A stretch of 64,000 bases of DNA from contig OX335651.1 of NCBI GenBank assembly GCA_946894095.1, positions 14,344,501 to 14,408,500 of the forward strand, given 5' to 3'. Below, one piece after another: positions 9,698 through 21,193 of this stretch. The notes beneath the pieces are model-generated. The model searched no databases. It worked only from the letters and a program-made list of their open reading frames with translations, and was not told the DNA's origin. This stretch comes from Incurvaria masculella (taxonomy: Eukaryota; Arthropoda; Insecta; Lepidoptera; Incurvariidae). Position numbers and translations under genes: made by a program. Each line of letters begins with the position of its first letter. Within the stretch, counting starts at the first letter, position 1.

Positions 9698-10983
9698 CAG
9701 GGTCCATCACTCGAAGTGTTACCAATTGAAAATTATGTTATTTGGTTAATTAAAGTACGGTTTATTAAAAATTGTATCAAAATGCAAAACAAAATTTAAT
9801 TTTAAGACAATCATTGTTATAGTTCGTATAGCCTCCTTTGGCACGGATGATAGCACCAAGTCGTCTCGTAAAGGCTTTGCAGGCTGCACTAAGTTTGCGT
9901 TATTTCCGACGGAGCGGTGCATTCAGCGTATCCACACTTTCATATCTTTTGATTGATACGGCTACCTCCAAAATTGATCATACCGTGAATTCCATTGGAA
10001 TAAAATCTGGAGAGTAGGCCACTGTTCTGAAAAAATTAACCGAGGAACGTGGTACTGTAATTAAAAATGTGTCAGGCGAGCTTTGTGGGACGGTGCTGAG
10101 TCTTGTTGGAACGTCCAGCTGTTCATACCGAATTGCTTACATGCCTATGGTAAGAGCGCATCATTTAACACCTTTTGCTGGTACACTTGTTGGACATTGA
10201 CGCCCTTCTCGATAAACACGAGTGGAGAGCAAAAGCATTTGCGGTCACTGCAGCCCAGACCATAACAGAAGCAGGCGCTTACTTCTGTTATATTCTGGCA
10301 CGCAACTCTATCGTATAAATTCTCGTTGGGCTTGCCCTGCAGCCAAACACGATCATTTAGTTTGTTTACATACCGTGGGGCATTAAAAAAAAAATTAATC
10401 GGAAAAAACAATGTTTTCCAGATTGCCACATTCGTGCAAGACTTTCAGTGCTCGAGCTCTTTGTAGTCGGACTGCCTTTTACACTGAAGTAAGATGATGT
10501 ACTTTTTGTATCTTGTAGGGTTTCAGTTTCGGTTTTTTTAAGTATGCGCCTAATACTTGAGTCGGATACTTTCAGACTTTATGTCAATTTTGCAGCGATA
10601 TCGGCTGGCGAGGATTTCTTTGAATTCGAGCCTTCACCTTTCGAACCATGTCACGTGATGTTGCTGTTTTCGGATGACCGCCTCAATTCCGTTTAGTATT
10701 GGTCCCGGATTGCTTATAACTTTCGTTTCACTAACATTTTGTTCCGACGTTAAATATCGGAGCTCCCGAACGATGGTTGTGATTTTTTTCCGGCCCATGG
10801 CAAAATGATCACATTGTTCGTTTAATATCCATTGCGAAAATTCATTATCAAATTAAAATCTGTTCCCGGGCTTTTCGCCCACTTAAAAACAATAAAACAA
10901 ACTGACGAATTCGGGGCGCTGTCATTATTGTTTTGAAAATAGAAGCAGTGTGAAGTTAGTAACAGTTCGAGTGCCGGACCCTG
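9698..10983 (-). mobile_element. Decayed maT-type Tc1/mariner transposon (copy A)
   Basis: Bounded by TA at 9696-9697 and 10984-10985 with inverted ends CAGGGTCC.CACTCGAA..TGTTAC. Length 1,286 bp fits a full Tc1/mariner element. Reverse-strand peptides include VWLQGKPNENLYDRVACQN and PLVFIEKGVNVQQVYQQKVL (residues about 28-88 of the frame at 10145-10429), which resemble the central catalytic domain of DD37D maT transposases. The copy B equivalent shows WTFQQDSAPSHKA, the second catalytic aspartate motif. Frameshifts and stops break the gene in both copies. Confidence 0.8.
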
Positions 10984-13900
10984 TATACCACTAGCTTTTG
11001 CCTGCGCTAGAAACCGTTGGTTGATTTCGAAAATTTATATTGTTCCATCATAAATGCTTTTAATCTCCCATTCATCCCCATAAGGTTTTATAAATAACAT
11101 TTAGCCATTTCAGATTTTAAAGGAGTTTCCCCTTTTTTAAATCAATTTCCTTAAAATTCTCAACAACTGCACCCATATCGATTTTAGGCTTATTTAACCA
11201 AGATTTGAATTGAATTTAAGCCTGACCGACCCGCTAGGTTTCGCAGTCACCCTTAAAGTTCGAAAGCCCATGGGCGTCGTCGGGCACCTTAAGGGGTCCA
11301 TCGAACAGACGTAAAGAAGCACCTGACCGACTTCGTTTACAAATATAGTGATTTATAAATAAAAACTTTTAAATATTAAAATAAGATATAACTTATGTTA
11401 GACAGAAATAATGTAGCTTTCAAATTTTGAAAGAATTTTTAAAATCAGTTCAGTAGTTTTAAAGATTACCCTGTGCAAACTAGCTGAGGTACCCGCCTCC
11501 GCATGTCGCTTTGGACTGAAGTCGGTTTGAATTATTTCCTGAATAAAAAATTGTCCAAAGGCCTGGTCTAAAACGCTGTTTCACGACAATGCATCTATCT
11601 ATCAAATTGTAGCAAAATGTTTTAAGTCGATATATTCCGGGAGGTCACGACATTTTTGGTCACGATAAGGTAAATGGCTGAATAGGGGTTCACGTGTTAG
11701 AGACCAACCCTCTGATGCTATACTATATGTCGGTCTGCCTGGGCCAAGTGGTTGCGTTATCTAGATTGGCCATATAAAATAGATGTTGATGTCACCCCTC
11801 TTGTAATTTAGAGAGATGTACTCCACCAATTTTCATGGTAGTACATTCAAGAGCAGCTTCATTCTATTTTATTATGAACATTTAACCTAATCTGCTTACC
11901 CTTTTGGTAATTAAGCATTAAATCTGGTAATTAAATTCTAAGTAGCCCTAATGTTGGGGAAAAAATCAATCAAGCCTGGTACAATTTAACAGGCTCTCTA
12001 GTCTTGCCAAACGCTTAAATATTTAAAATCCTTAACTTGAGGTATTTTTGGTTGCCCATACAATTTTTCATCTCTTATTTCACCACCTTCAAGATTTATT
12101 CGTCTGCAATAATATGTATCCCTTAAGGCTCTCGTGAAGGCAGCGGAAATCGAAGATTTGAATTTTTTACGAAATGCATTCTATGTCAATTGGCCAAGGC
12201 ACAATTTTGCACGGTGACTGCCATTAAAATAGCGAAATCGTCTTCCAGACCTCCCTACCCCTAAAAGTTGTCAGATTTTCTTCCTTATGTCCTTATGTTT
12301 TTATCGTTTTGTATATATGTATATCTGTATTTTTAAGTTTTTTTTTAAAAACACACTTTCAAATATGTTTAGCCAATATTTTTCAATCTCATAGGTTTAT
12401 CAAAAAATTAAAACATAAAGACGTACATTTTGACAACATATTTAAGAATCCTAAATTTCAAAAACCTAATAAAACGTTAAGAGCGTGTATAAAAATATCG
12501 CCTGTAGTATGGGGAATTGATAGGGTAGGGGATAAAATTACTCTCTAATTGTATCCGTCGAATGGTCATAGTGACCATATAATTGTATAGGAATCAATAA
12601 TAGTGGGGTCTTCTGCATCTCATGAGTTGGTGCAGGTGCGGGCCTATAGGGTTGCCCCTTTTGCCCGGGCTTCTTCTCGTCAGGTATGAAGCACTGCCGG
12701 TCATTGGTGGCCGCTATCAAGCGGCGCGTCATAAATCATGCAGCCGAAACATCGCCACCGTTTCCAAATATGCTCTAAAAATGTGTTTGTTGAGTCAGTT
12801 CCCACCCACACAAACCCTATATTACGTATGTGACTTTGTTTCCATGTGACATGTACTTAGAGTTGGTAGTTTTTGAAAATTGGAGACAGCGGGTCTCATA
12901 GCAGGCGCGCTAGATGGCATATCTCCCTGGTAGTTCCTGAGATTAGCGCATTTATACACAACGCCAGTCACGTTGGTGCGCGCCATAGTTTTAATATTGC
13001 AAAAACACCGAACATATTAATTATAATTGCATACTTTAAAGGGCAATTATAATGTGCATAAAATGCTTAAGGCAACGAACGTATTTAATTTGGTAAGGAT
13101 TGTAATAGTATCCCTCAAAATAGCTTTCCAATTACCACAATTTATTTGACCATTTTTTAAAACATTTTTTTTTTTATAGTAAGCTATCCTTAAAAGATAG
13201 ACATATTTCATCGCAGACTTATCTGTAGACCGTCGTCGTAACGCCCAGTACATTAAATTTGGGAAATTATTATTGGGATTGAAACAAACAAAAAAGTTTA
13301 ATAACTTTTTGCTGAATATCCTCTTAATAAAAAGTTAGACTTTCCATGCAAAGTAATTCAATAATTTAGTGTAAAAAGAATCTAATGTTCCGTAAGAACG
13401 TGGGAACGTTGTATTTACAGTCGAACAAAGAGTTTAGGATACACATCCGGTTGAATGAAAAGATGAACAGTCGAAATACTTTGACTTTTGGAAACTATTA
13501 TAGGGTTGAGTATAGATTCAAACATAGTTGAGGATGTCTACTAGCTACTGAGTAAAAAAAATCCTAAAAAAATTTAATCAAAGGTTGTATTTAAACACCA
13601 TTTATTTTTACGTTTAACCGGAAGTGTATCCTTTAACCTTTGGTTGACTGTACAAATGGCTAATATCACACCTACTGTCATGACATTAACTTGATACGCC
13701 ACGTGGGATCTAGGTTCCATGCCAAGACCTTCCTTATGCATGGTTACAACGTGCGTCAAATTACACTAAACTAAAACATACATTTCAAAAATGTATATCT
13801 CGGTAACTAGACACTTTAGAAAAAAATGTAACCTTTTTTGTCTCGGAAAAACATGAGGACTACGCTGGCGAAATTAATGTACTGGCCGTTACGACATCCT

Positions 13901-14144
13901 GTGTAGGAGGAGCAATTCCACCACATATTATTTTGTTATATCTCCAAAGGATTAGGCAGCGTTTTCGATTAAAGTTCCCCAATCAGCTTGATTTTTTCCG
14001 ATATCTTTAACAATTTTCGTCATATTTCAACCAATTTACACAAAACACTAATGAACTATACACATAAACCTTGATCCCGTGAAAACCGTATGAAAATCCG
14101 TTCAGTAGTTTTTAATTTATCGCGTTCAGACAGATAGACAAACA
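10984..14144. other. Long non-coding stretch of copy A
   Basis: No gene found. It holds a short fragment (11224-11330) of the dispersed repeat seen at 2693 and 6330, and two stretches (about 11440-11465 and 14095-14135) with TCAGTAGTTTT and downstream tail-like motifs common in insect transposons. A short frame at 12390-12548 (..KFQKPNKTLRACIKISPVVW..) stays open in both copies but is unrecognised. Collinear with 54053-57190. Confidence 0.4.
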
Positions 14145-14748
14145 GTTTTTTTTATGCGACCTGACATGGATGGCTCATACCACACAACTACGGTTATGAT
14201 ATTAGCCCAATACACCACATTCCTGAAGGAATTAGGTGCCATGCCTGGACCTTCCCTTTATAAGCACGACTACATTGAACTGGATGTAAAACAAGAACAA
14301 TTTGAATGTCGAATTTGAATGTTCGTTAGGTTTTTTTATTGTATGTACACTCAAAGTATATTGTCCTATTGTTGTAACTTCCACCACGGGCCTTATGGTC
14401 TACAGGAATGGTTTAATCCAAATATTTAAGATACATTGTTTTGTACGTAATGCATGTGTGTTATATTGGATACATAAATAAATAAATGTAAATACATTTT
14501 TCATTGCCGCTTCGACCATCTTTTCATCCAATGCGATGGTACCAACCCGGGCGGGTTTAAACCCTACCACCTAGTAGGGGAAGGAGTCCTACAGTTTTAC
14601 ATAGATTCCGAACCATGGAGCAGCTCGCATTCGTGACGAAATCCACTTATCGAACTCGGAAAAAGAAAGACAGTGGTGCATGTCGGTATTGAACCCAGGC
14701 CTCTGGTACGCTAGGCCAGTCCCCGCGCCACTAGGCTACGAGCCGCTT
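14145..14748 (-). mobile_element. tRNA-derived SINE interrupted by a LINE tail (copy A)
   Basis: Poly-T start, CGACCTGACATGGATGGC, body to about 14298, a foreign insert, then the body resumes ATTTTTCATTGCCGCTTCG at about 14499 and ends in the tRNA-like head TAGGCTACGAGCCGC. Shared with copy B, so both insertions predate duplication. Confidence 0.8.
14299..14498 (+). mobile_element. 5'-truncated non-LTR 3' end inside the SINE
   Basis: About 200 bp ending in ATAAATAAATAAATGTAAAT, with CCACGGGCCTTATGGTCTAC upstream. It looks like a LINE 3' UTR with a short repeat tail. No coding part remains. Confidence 0.55.
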
Positions 14749-14987
14749 ATGTTGCGGAGGGGGATTTTGTTTTCTAATATCTAGTGATACCGTACAAATA
14801 TGATGATATGGAATTGCTTGCAAAAACCTAATTGCATTGTCACAATTAAACTCCGGAACCCTAATTGTGACCGCAACAAAATTGTTTGATTATTTATGCG
14901 TAACATGTCTTATATAAGAATATGCGAGGCACTTTCTAACTATTCATGATGTATGCAAAGATTTTTTATACCTTAGTATTTTTCCTT

Positions 14988-15276
14988 TAGTATTTACCCA
15001 AAACGTGTTAACGGAACCTTATTACTAAACCTCCGCTATCCGTCCGTCCGTCCGTCCGTTACAGGGCCCGTCTCATGAACCGTAATAGGTAGGCAGCTGA
15101 AATAATCACAGAGTGTGTATTTATTTTGCCGCTATTAAAACAAATAGGTAAAATTAAATAATAATAAAAATTAAAGCAAATACAAAACACGCGATTTTTT
15201 GGTGTTAAATCTTGTACCATGGTACGGAACCCTTTGTGTGCGAGTCCGACTCGCACTTGACCGTTTTTTTTTTTTT
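14988..15276 (+). mobile_element. Lepidoptera-type dispersed repeat (copy A)
   Basis: Shares with 36674-36965 and 60986-61274: AACGGAACC..TTACTAA..CCTCCGC, a CCGT microsatellite (15040-15059), TTTATTTTGCCGCTAT, and the end GTCCGACTCGCACTTGACCG plus a T run. Degenerate 5' end. Class (SINE-like or MITE) not settled. Confidence 0.65.
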
Positions 15277-15279
15277 CAT

Positions 15280-15575
15280 TTTAAGCTGGCACGGTTATGG
15301 CTAATACGTAAAGTCATCTTGAAATCAGACCAACAAACCGCATCTAGGTGCCATATCAGGACCTTCCTTATATTGCCCATCTACATTGATATGGATGGAA
15401 AACACAGGCAGTCGTTCATTATCGCTTCTTCCATATTTTCATCTAATGCGATAGTACCAACCCAGGTGGGCTTACACACCTACCACCTAGTAGGGTAAAG
15501 GGACCTAAACTTTTAAATTGATTCCGAACCATGCAAACATTCGAATTCGTGAAGAAATGGACTTATCGAACACAT
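15280..15575 (-). mobile_element. SINE body fragment (copy A)
   Basis: Reverse-strand family body (GGTGCCATATCAGGACCTTC .. AACCCAGGTGGGC .. CCACCTAGTAGGG). The head is missing. Confidence 0.65.
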
Positions 15576-15589
15576 TTGATATTGTTTGT

Positions 15590-15955
15590 CAGCCTCGGCA
15601 GCCCAGTGGCGCGACGCCTTGCGATTCGATAAGCTTGGTCACCTGTGAGCGGGTAAATTTTGGATGGGTGACCATTTTAAAACGTTAAGGCTGGCCGTGG
15701 TTCGGATGACACGTAAAGCTGTAGGTCCCTTACTTACTAGGTGGTAAGGTTAACGGTGGTACCATCGCATTGAATGAACGATGGTCGAAGCGGCAATGAA
15801 AATTGGCCATGTTTTCCATTCAATTCAATGTAGACGAGCAATATAAGGTAGGTCCTGGCATGGCACATAGTTCCCATGTGGTGTGTTAGGCTAATATCTG
15901 ACGGTCAATTTAGTATTAACCATCCATGTCCATTTACATACAAAAAACATGAAAA
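15590..15955 (+). mobile_element. SINE with 5S-like/chimeric head (copy A)
   Basis: The head includes TTTTGGATGGGTGACC (5S-like). The family body follows: TAGGTCCCTTACTTACTAGG .. GGCAATGAAAATTG .. CCATCCATGTCC, with a short A-rich tail. Copy B equivalent at 58598-58968. Confidence 0.6.
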
Positions 15956-16365
15956 AACATCAAAAAGAGAGTCAGGCATCACCGATCGAACTCATGAACC
16001 TGGCATTAAAAGTAAATCTCTACGCCCGTGAGCTGCGAGTCACTCACTCTATTATCAAGACGTCTTGGAATTTGTTTTTTTATTCGGAATCTTAAATTAA
16101 AGAGAAAATCTCGTTTGGAAATGCGTCGCAAAAGGCATTACTAAAAACAAATGTCATAAAAGAGTATGTACCTTCCTACTGCAATTATGGCAGTTTGTCA
16201 ATGGAGCGGCGGTGACGCGTCTCGGTTTTGTTTATACAACTCGAAGCACTCGAATCTACCTCCCATTCACTTTGTCGGCCGCCTTGTTTGGTATTCAACT
16301 TGATTTACGATCATAAAACGACATAATTAGTGTCAAATTACTGTAAACAGGGGTTCACTTTTAGA
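15956..16365. other. Right subterminal non-coding part of copy A
   Basis: No gene or repeat recognised up to the right inverted repeat. Confidence 0.5.
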
Positions 16366-16389
16366 GGGGATTCATTCCTGCCTGGGACA
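16366..16389 (-). repeat. Right terminal inverted repeat of copy A
   Basis: GGGGATTCATTCC then TGCCTGGGACA, inverted match to 583-606 (22/24), followed by CCGG at 16390-16393. Confidence 0.85.
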
Positions 16390-17984
16390 CCGGCCGGCGC
16401 GTCAGTGCTATATGTGCCTACCGGCACAACAGTAAAGAAACTCAATACATTACCATAAAATAATTTTACATTTCATGCGTCGTAAAGATGAGATACGCGG
16501 CCCGCGGCGATGCGGCACCGATAAGCGCGTCTGTCATCTCGCCGGCAGCTGTTGGATCAACAAGTTTTGACCATTTGATGAATTCCGTAAAAGCAAAGTT
16601 GGACGGACGGCGATTCGTAGCGTGTATGTACACACTTCCATTTAACAGATGCTTATATATTCTGTGTCTGTAATCCTGTTTCATTTAATTTCAAATTAAA
16701 GTATTAAACATTTTCTTCACGACGATTCTGTATAGGGTCCCGTCACTTCAGGGATTCGTTCTGGAGGTCAACCTTAAAAAACGTTTGTTGTACGACGTTT
16801 GGATACATTAGAAAACAATAATCAACTTTTCATATAAACTTTAAAATTCCATCTCAAAACAGATATTTTAAGTAGTAAAATAAAGTTTGCTCATTTTGAC
16901 CTCCGGAATGACTTCCGAAGTTGCAGAATCACCTAGTATTCTACCTACTGCCGTTTCCCGACAGGTATTTCCACCTGGAAATACCTCGAAAACATGAAAA
17001 CATTTCCCCAAAGGCCCAGCAAGTGCAGATATTTCGCGGGGGCTATACGTTATCGCATTTGCTTGCAATTCCCGAAGGACATACTTAGCGAGGCGGGGCA
17101 GGAGTGCGGGGTGTGCGGAGTGTGCGGGGGACCGGGGGAGAGGGGAGGTCGTCCCCCGGACAAGAGCCGAATAGTAACGACCCCACGGACCCCTGCGACA
17201 CGTATCACGTAGGGCACAAAGGTGGATACATTTGCTAGACATGACTATTCGTTAGCCGGGAGGACTCGTGTCTTCCCGGATAGCTGGGGTTTTAACGCAC
17301 CCCAAAGCGATGGTCAGATCGGTCTAATTTTATATATGCGGACAGTACTGGCTGGCTGGATAATATAATATCCGGGAAATTGTGGCTCGTTGGGCGTTAG
17401 ATCAACTGACTGCGATGTTGAGTACATGACTTTCATTCAAAAGATATGAGACTATGAAATTGTGAATGGTTGTTTTGATGTTTCATAACTTTCGAATGAA
17501 AGACTTAAAAGACACTAGGATTTAAGGAAGACTTAAGGATTTGGTTTTAAAGCATACATTTTGTCTAGGATTGTCAAAATGGAACAATGTGCAAGCACTA
17601 TTCTAGGAAGCTGCTGTGCCTTGGAGGCTTAAGAACCTAACATAAAAAATTTAAGATATACGGTATGGACGAAAGAAGAAATTATCAAAAAAGCAACCAA
17701 ATAAAAAGGCATTGTTCTTCTATCATTACTTTAAGCACAGTGGTATGGAATTGTAGGTATATAGGTATATTTAAAAAATCACTTCAAAAATCTCAACAAT
17801 AACAGTGAAACATTTCAATCTACATCTGTAATTTGTATTTGTTTCTAATTTTTATAATGTATAATACTATATTTTTATAATGTATTATAATGCATAATGT
17901 ATAATATAATGAACAACGAATATTATCGCCTTCGCAAACGTAGACTGTAAACAAGCTCATATATATTTTTTACTAAACTGGATA
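16390..17984. other. Unique non-coding spacer
   Basis: No supported gene. A G-rich island at about 17096-17150 has several runs of 4-5 G. AT-rich low-complexity sequence lies at 17850-17915. A reverse frame of 124 codons (16868-17242) has no recognisable domain. Confidence 0.45.
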
Positions 17985-18120
17985 TGGACAGCCAATACAA
18001 ACTCACCGTCCTAATATAAGCCCAACACAACGCATTCCCGAAAGAATTATGTGCCATGCCAGGACCTTCCCGTTATGAGCACGGCTACATTGAACTGGAT
18101 GGAGAACACGGAAAACCCAA
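17985..18120 (-). mobile_element. SINE fragment
   Basis: GATATGGACAGCCAATACAA .. GTGCCATGCCAGGACCTTCC .. TTGAACTGGATGG matches the 3' end of the SINE family in reverse; the rest is missing. Confidence 0.7.
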
Positions 18121-18255
18121 AATGTATGACCCCAGATTATTACTAACTTTTAAGCCAATTGAACCACCGTGCAGTTATCTAAATCTAATGTCAATTTCAC
18201 ATTTAACACTTAAAGTTAATGGATACTTAAAAAATCTGTATGAAAACAAGCTCGT

Positions 18256-18564
18256 TCATATCTCTCGGTCATTATTAGACGAGTATTCCGTCGTAAAGCC
18301 TGTGTCCTCCCTTATCGGTAGCAGCGGCCAACGCGCGGTCGATGGAATAGATAGTTCTGTGTAATTTACACTGACGGTGACACACGGCTCCGACGGATCT
18401 CGTGTGATAAATGCAGAGGGGCCCGTAGCATGATTTAGACGTCCGATCCGGTCGGTAATGTCTTTGGGGAAAACGACGAAAAACATGACGCCGACGCTCG
18501 ATTGGCAACAGCGGCGCTCGTTCAAAATGTAGTTTAGATCGTATATAGTCGTAAGAGCGAGCAA
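18256..18564 (-). other. Candidate exon-like open frame, unrecognised
   Basis: A 102-codon reverse frame in a locally GC-richer stretch (about 18290-18720) has a protein-like composition (..MFFVVFPKDITDRIGRL.., ..CVTVSVNYTELSIPSTARW..). I cannot assign it to any family, find no clear splice sites by eye, and see a stop after ..NNDREI. It is the best, but weak, candidate for a host exon in the window. Confidence 0.2.
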
Positions 18565-19061
18565 GGAAGGACGGCAGCGGCGACCGAATCAGCCGTATGT
18601 CGGCAACGTATAGGCACGTTTTAGTGATAGTCTTATACCGACGGTTAGCGCCAATTGTTCTCTGTGTACAGTAGCTGTGCTTATCTAAGTTCCGCTTTTA
18701 ATGCAGGGTGATCAGCATCGGCTATACTCTAGAGGTGACCAAATCCATCCCTATAGAAGGACGTTCGATTTCGACGAAACTTATAGCAATATTTGATTTC
18801 ATTTTCCAAAAAAATAAAGTGGAATAAGATGCTTTTAAATGACTTTAAAGCCACCACTAAAGACAATGCATTCAAAGCTGATTCACCTACTTTTCGTATA
18901 TTGGTAGTCCCCGACTTCTCAAATATTAAACCCCACTGCGTTCACCCCTCAGGTAAATTGGTAACCTAGCCTAATGCAAGGAATCAAGTTATACGTAGAA
19001 ATGGTAAATTTTGAGTGGCTCGTAGCTTAGAGTGGGTGAAAACACCATGTACGAGTTGCGG
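18565..19061. other. Non-coding sequence
   Basis: Nothing recognised. Confidence 0.4.
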
Positions 19062-20345
19062 TGATTACATTTCAAAGTCTTTTCGCATTATAGTATGTAT
19101 GAACTTGTAATAAAATCTCTTTGGCTATACTATTTGTATCTGGCTGGTTTTGGTATCATTGAAAGTTTAAATTTTAAAGAACATAATTCCAAATTCAAAT
19201 TAGGAAAATGTGTGATTCTCATTTGTTTTTCGTACTGTCAAAATGAGTGAATCTAATGAAGAAATTCGATACATTTTAAAATTTTACTACAAAAAAGGTA
19301 AAAATGCAACGCAAGCCGCGAAAAAAAATTGCGATGTTTATGGACCTAGTGCAGTGTCTGTGAGAGTAGCACAAATTTGGTTTAAGCGTTTTCAATCCGG
19401 AAATTTTGATGTCAAAGATGCACGTCGCTCTGGTCGCCCTATTACGGATAAAATGGATGCCATTTTTGAAAAAGTGGAGCAAGATCGGCATATCAGTAGT
19501 TACGACGTAGCTGAAGAACTAGGAATTGACCACAAAACAGTTTTGGCGCATTTGAAAAAAACTGGGTACACAAAAAAGCTCGATATTTGGGTACCTCACG
19601 AGCTCACTGAAAGAAACCTAATGAACCGTGTACTCATTTGTGATTCTTTATTACGACGTAATGAAACCGAACCATTTTTGAAGAAGCTGATAACTGGTGA
19701 TGAAAAGTGGATCACGTACGACAAGAACGTGCGAAAAAGGTCGTGGTCAAAGGCCGGTCAAGCTTCACAGACTGTGGCGAAACCCGGGTTAACTCGCAAC
19801 AAGGTGATGCTGTGTGTGTGGTGGGATTGGAAGGGCATTATTCATTATGAGCTGTTACCACCAGGCAGGACCATCGATTCTGAACTCTACTGCGAACAAC
19901 TGATGAGATTAAAGCAAGAAGTTGAGAGAAAGCGGCCGGAATTAATCAACAGAAGGGGTGTGGTTTTTCATCATGATAACGCTAGACCTCACACATCTTT
20001 AGCCACTCAGCAAAAACTAAGAGAGTTTGGCTGGGAGGTGTTAATGCATCCGCCGTATAGTCCTGACCCTGCACCTTCAGATTTCCACCTGTTTAGGTCT
20101 CTTCAGAATTCTTTAGGCAGTGTCAGGTTAACATCACGAGAGGACTGCCAAAACCACTTGTCGCGGTATATTGATCAGAAGTCCCAATATTTCTATAGCA
20201 ATGGGATCATGTCCCTACCTACAAGATGGCAAAAAGTTATCGAACAAAATGGTACCTACATACTTTAGTTAAATGTAAGTAAACCATATTAAAAAATGTT
20301 TTGAATTTTCTTAAAAAATGCGAAGAAACTTTTTCCCCAACCTAA
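19062..20345 (+). mobile_element. mariner transposon with intact transposase and eroded 5' TIR
   Basis: The 3' end is a clear mariner inverted repeat (GCGAAGAAACTTTTTCCCCA then ACCTAA, ending at 20345 before TA). At the 5' end only the inner half is recognisable (TCAAAGTCTTTTCGCATTA at 19072-19090). The outer TTAGGTTGGGG is absent, replaced by unrelated bases. Total length about 1.28 kb is normal for mariner. Confidence 0.85.
19243..20268 (+). CDS. mariner transposase (341 aa, intact)
   Basis: Cut-and-paste transposase that binds mariner inverted repeats and inserts at TA in the nucleus. The N-terminal half (about 1-112) is the paired-like helix-turn-helix DNA-binding region with RRSGRP at 61-66. 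WVPHEL is at 116-121. The catalytic triad is complete: D153 in TGDEKW, D245 in FHHDNARPH, and D280 in YSPDPAPSD, with exactly 34 residues between the last two (DD34D). The linker proline in SPDPAPSD replaces the leucine often seen (SPDLAPSD). The length is normal for mariner and there are no internal stops. The start is the first methionine, about 150 bp inside the inner 5' repeat. Catalytic potential is inferred from intact motifs; the damaged 5' TIR makes mobility of this copy doubtful. Confidence 0.96.
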   Translation: MSESNEEIRYILKFYYKKGKNATQAAKKNCDVYGPSAVSVRVAQIWFKRFQSGNFDVKDARRSGRPITDKMDAIFEKVEQDRHISSYDVAEELGIDHKTVLAHLKKTGYTKKLDIWVPHELTERNLMNRVLICDSLLRRNETEPFLKKLITGDEKWITYDKNVRKRSWSKAGQASQTVAKPGLTRNKVMLCVWWDWKGIIHYELLPPGRTIDSELYCEQLMRLKQEVERKRPELINRRGVVFHHDNARPHTSLATQQKLREFGWEVLMHPPYSPDPAPSDFHLFRSLQNSLGSVRLTSREDCQNHLSRYIDQKSQYFYSNGIMSLPTRWQKVIEQNGTYIL

Positions 20346-20696
20346 TATAATTACTTTCCATTGGAGTATTAATATTATTCTTCACATTGAATAATAATAC
20401 TTTACAAACAAATAAAACCAACGCGTGTACCCTCCCCGAACACAAAACGAAGTACTTCAGCCCTCTATCGCACTCAACCGAGTGACACGTTTACCTACTT
20501 AACGAGCATTAGGCAAAAGCCCGAAATTCCCTAATACGTAATATTTTTTATCACCCTCGCGGCATCGCGCCCCCGAACGCGACGTAAATAACAAGAGAGC
20601 GAGCAGTGCTCTGTTTACAGAGAGCTGTACAAAGTCGACAATATTACTGTTTGTGCCATAAATAATAATCCAATTAGAGTAAGCTTCAAATTGTGC
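20346..20696. other. Non-coding sequence
   Basis: Nothing recognised. Confidence 0.4.
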
Positions 20697-21042
20697 CTGC
20701 GGGAGCTTAGCGCCGGGACGGGCCGAGTGCGCGCTCCGTTCGCGCAACGGGCGCTCCTACGCTAATGTTGCCAGGTGAGAAACAACTGATCTAATGGTTG
20801 GAACGAGAAGGGAAGATTTTGTATGGTTTTAGCAAATCAAGGCATCTGCGGGAGCTTAGCGCCGGGACGGGCATGGTGCCCGTTATGTTCGCGCATCGAG
20901 CGCTCCGACACTAATGTTGCCAGGTAAGGAAACGGTCGTGGAAACTTAACTGAGCTAGTGCTTGGAACTTGAAGGGAAGGTTAGCATTGCATTATACATT
21001 TTATGTAATAAAATGTTGTATGGTTGTAACAAATCAAGGCAT
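20697..21042. repeat. Tandem duplication of a 150-200 bp GC-rich unit
   Basis: Unit 1 (20697-20845) and unit 2 (20846-21042) both start CTGCGGGAGCTTAGCGCCGG, contain CTAATGTTGCCAGGT and GGTT/CTTGGAAC..GAAGGGAAG, and end CAAATCAAGGCAT. Unit 2 carries about 48 extra bp. Each unit has a GC-rich inverted segment around TTCGCGCA. Confidence 0.8.
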
Positions 21043-21193
21043 AAGAACGTTAGTCTAAGAGATATACGTTCTTTTGGAAACTTTAAGCTGTAAGGTTGAT
21101 CATAGTATTGCATTATGCTATAGTTCGCCCCGGTGTGAATTATGTCTATAAGAACTCACAAGATTGGTGAGTAATGAAAGTCATGTTGTGGTT

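Larger units (their letters stand above)
583..16389 (+). mobile_element. Giant TIR-bounded element, copy A (about 15.8 kb)
   Basis: This segment is repeated in the same orientation at 42908-59398. Similarity starts abruptly at TGTAACAGGCAGG and stops at CCTGCCTGGGACA plus CCGG; the flanks differ. The two ends are inverted repeats of each other (22 of 24 bases), so the unit looks like a DNA transposon rather than a random segmental duplication. No transposase or integrase is recognisable inside; the content is non-coding DNA and decayed nested elements. The right flank is CCGG (16390-16393) but the left flank is TAAC (579-582), so no target duplication is visible for this copy. A segmental duplication ending by chance at an inverted repeat is the alternative. 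Confidence 0.75.

Noticed and set aside
9446..9799. 117-codon frame shared in part with 52277-52582
   Set aside because: It crosses the maT transposon boundary at 9698 and shows no motif; openness is not conserved past the insertion in copy B.
583..16389. Maverick/Polinton as identity of the 16-kb element
   Set aside because: The size fits, but no DNA polymerase B, integrase, protease or capsid sequence is visible, ends do not look like AG..CT, and the duplication is 4 bp rather than about 6 bp.
583..16389. Helitron as identity of the 16-kb element
   Set aside because: Helitrons lack terminal inverted repeats and target duplications; these ends are inverted and CCGG flanks copy B.
16868..17242. 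124-codon reverse frame
   Set aside because: Overlaps a G-rich low-complexity stretch and has no domain or coding signature.
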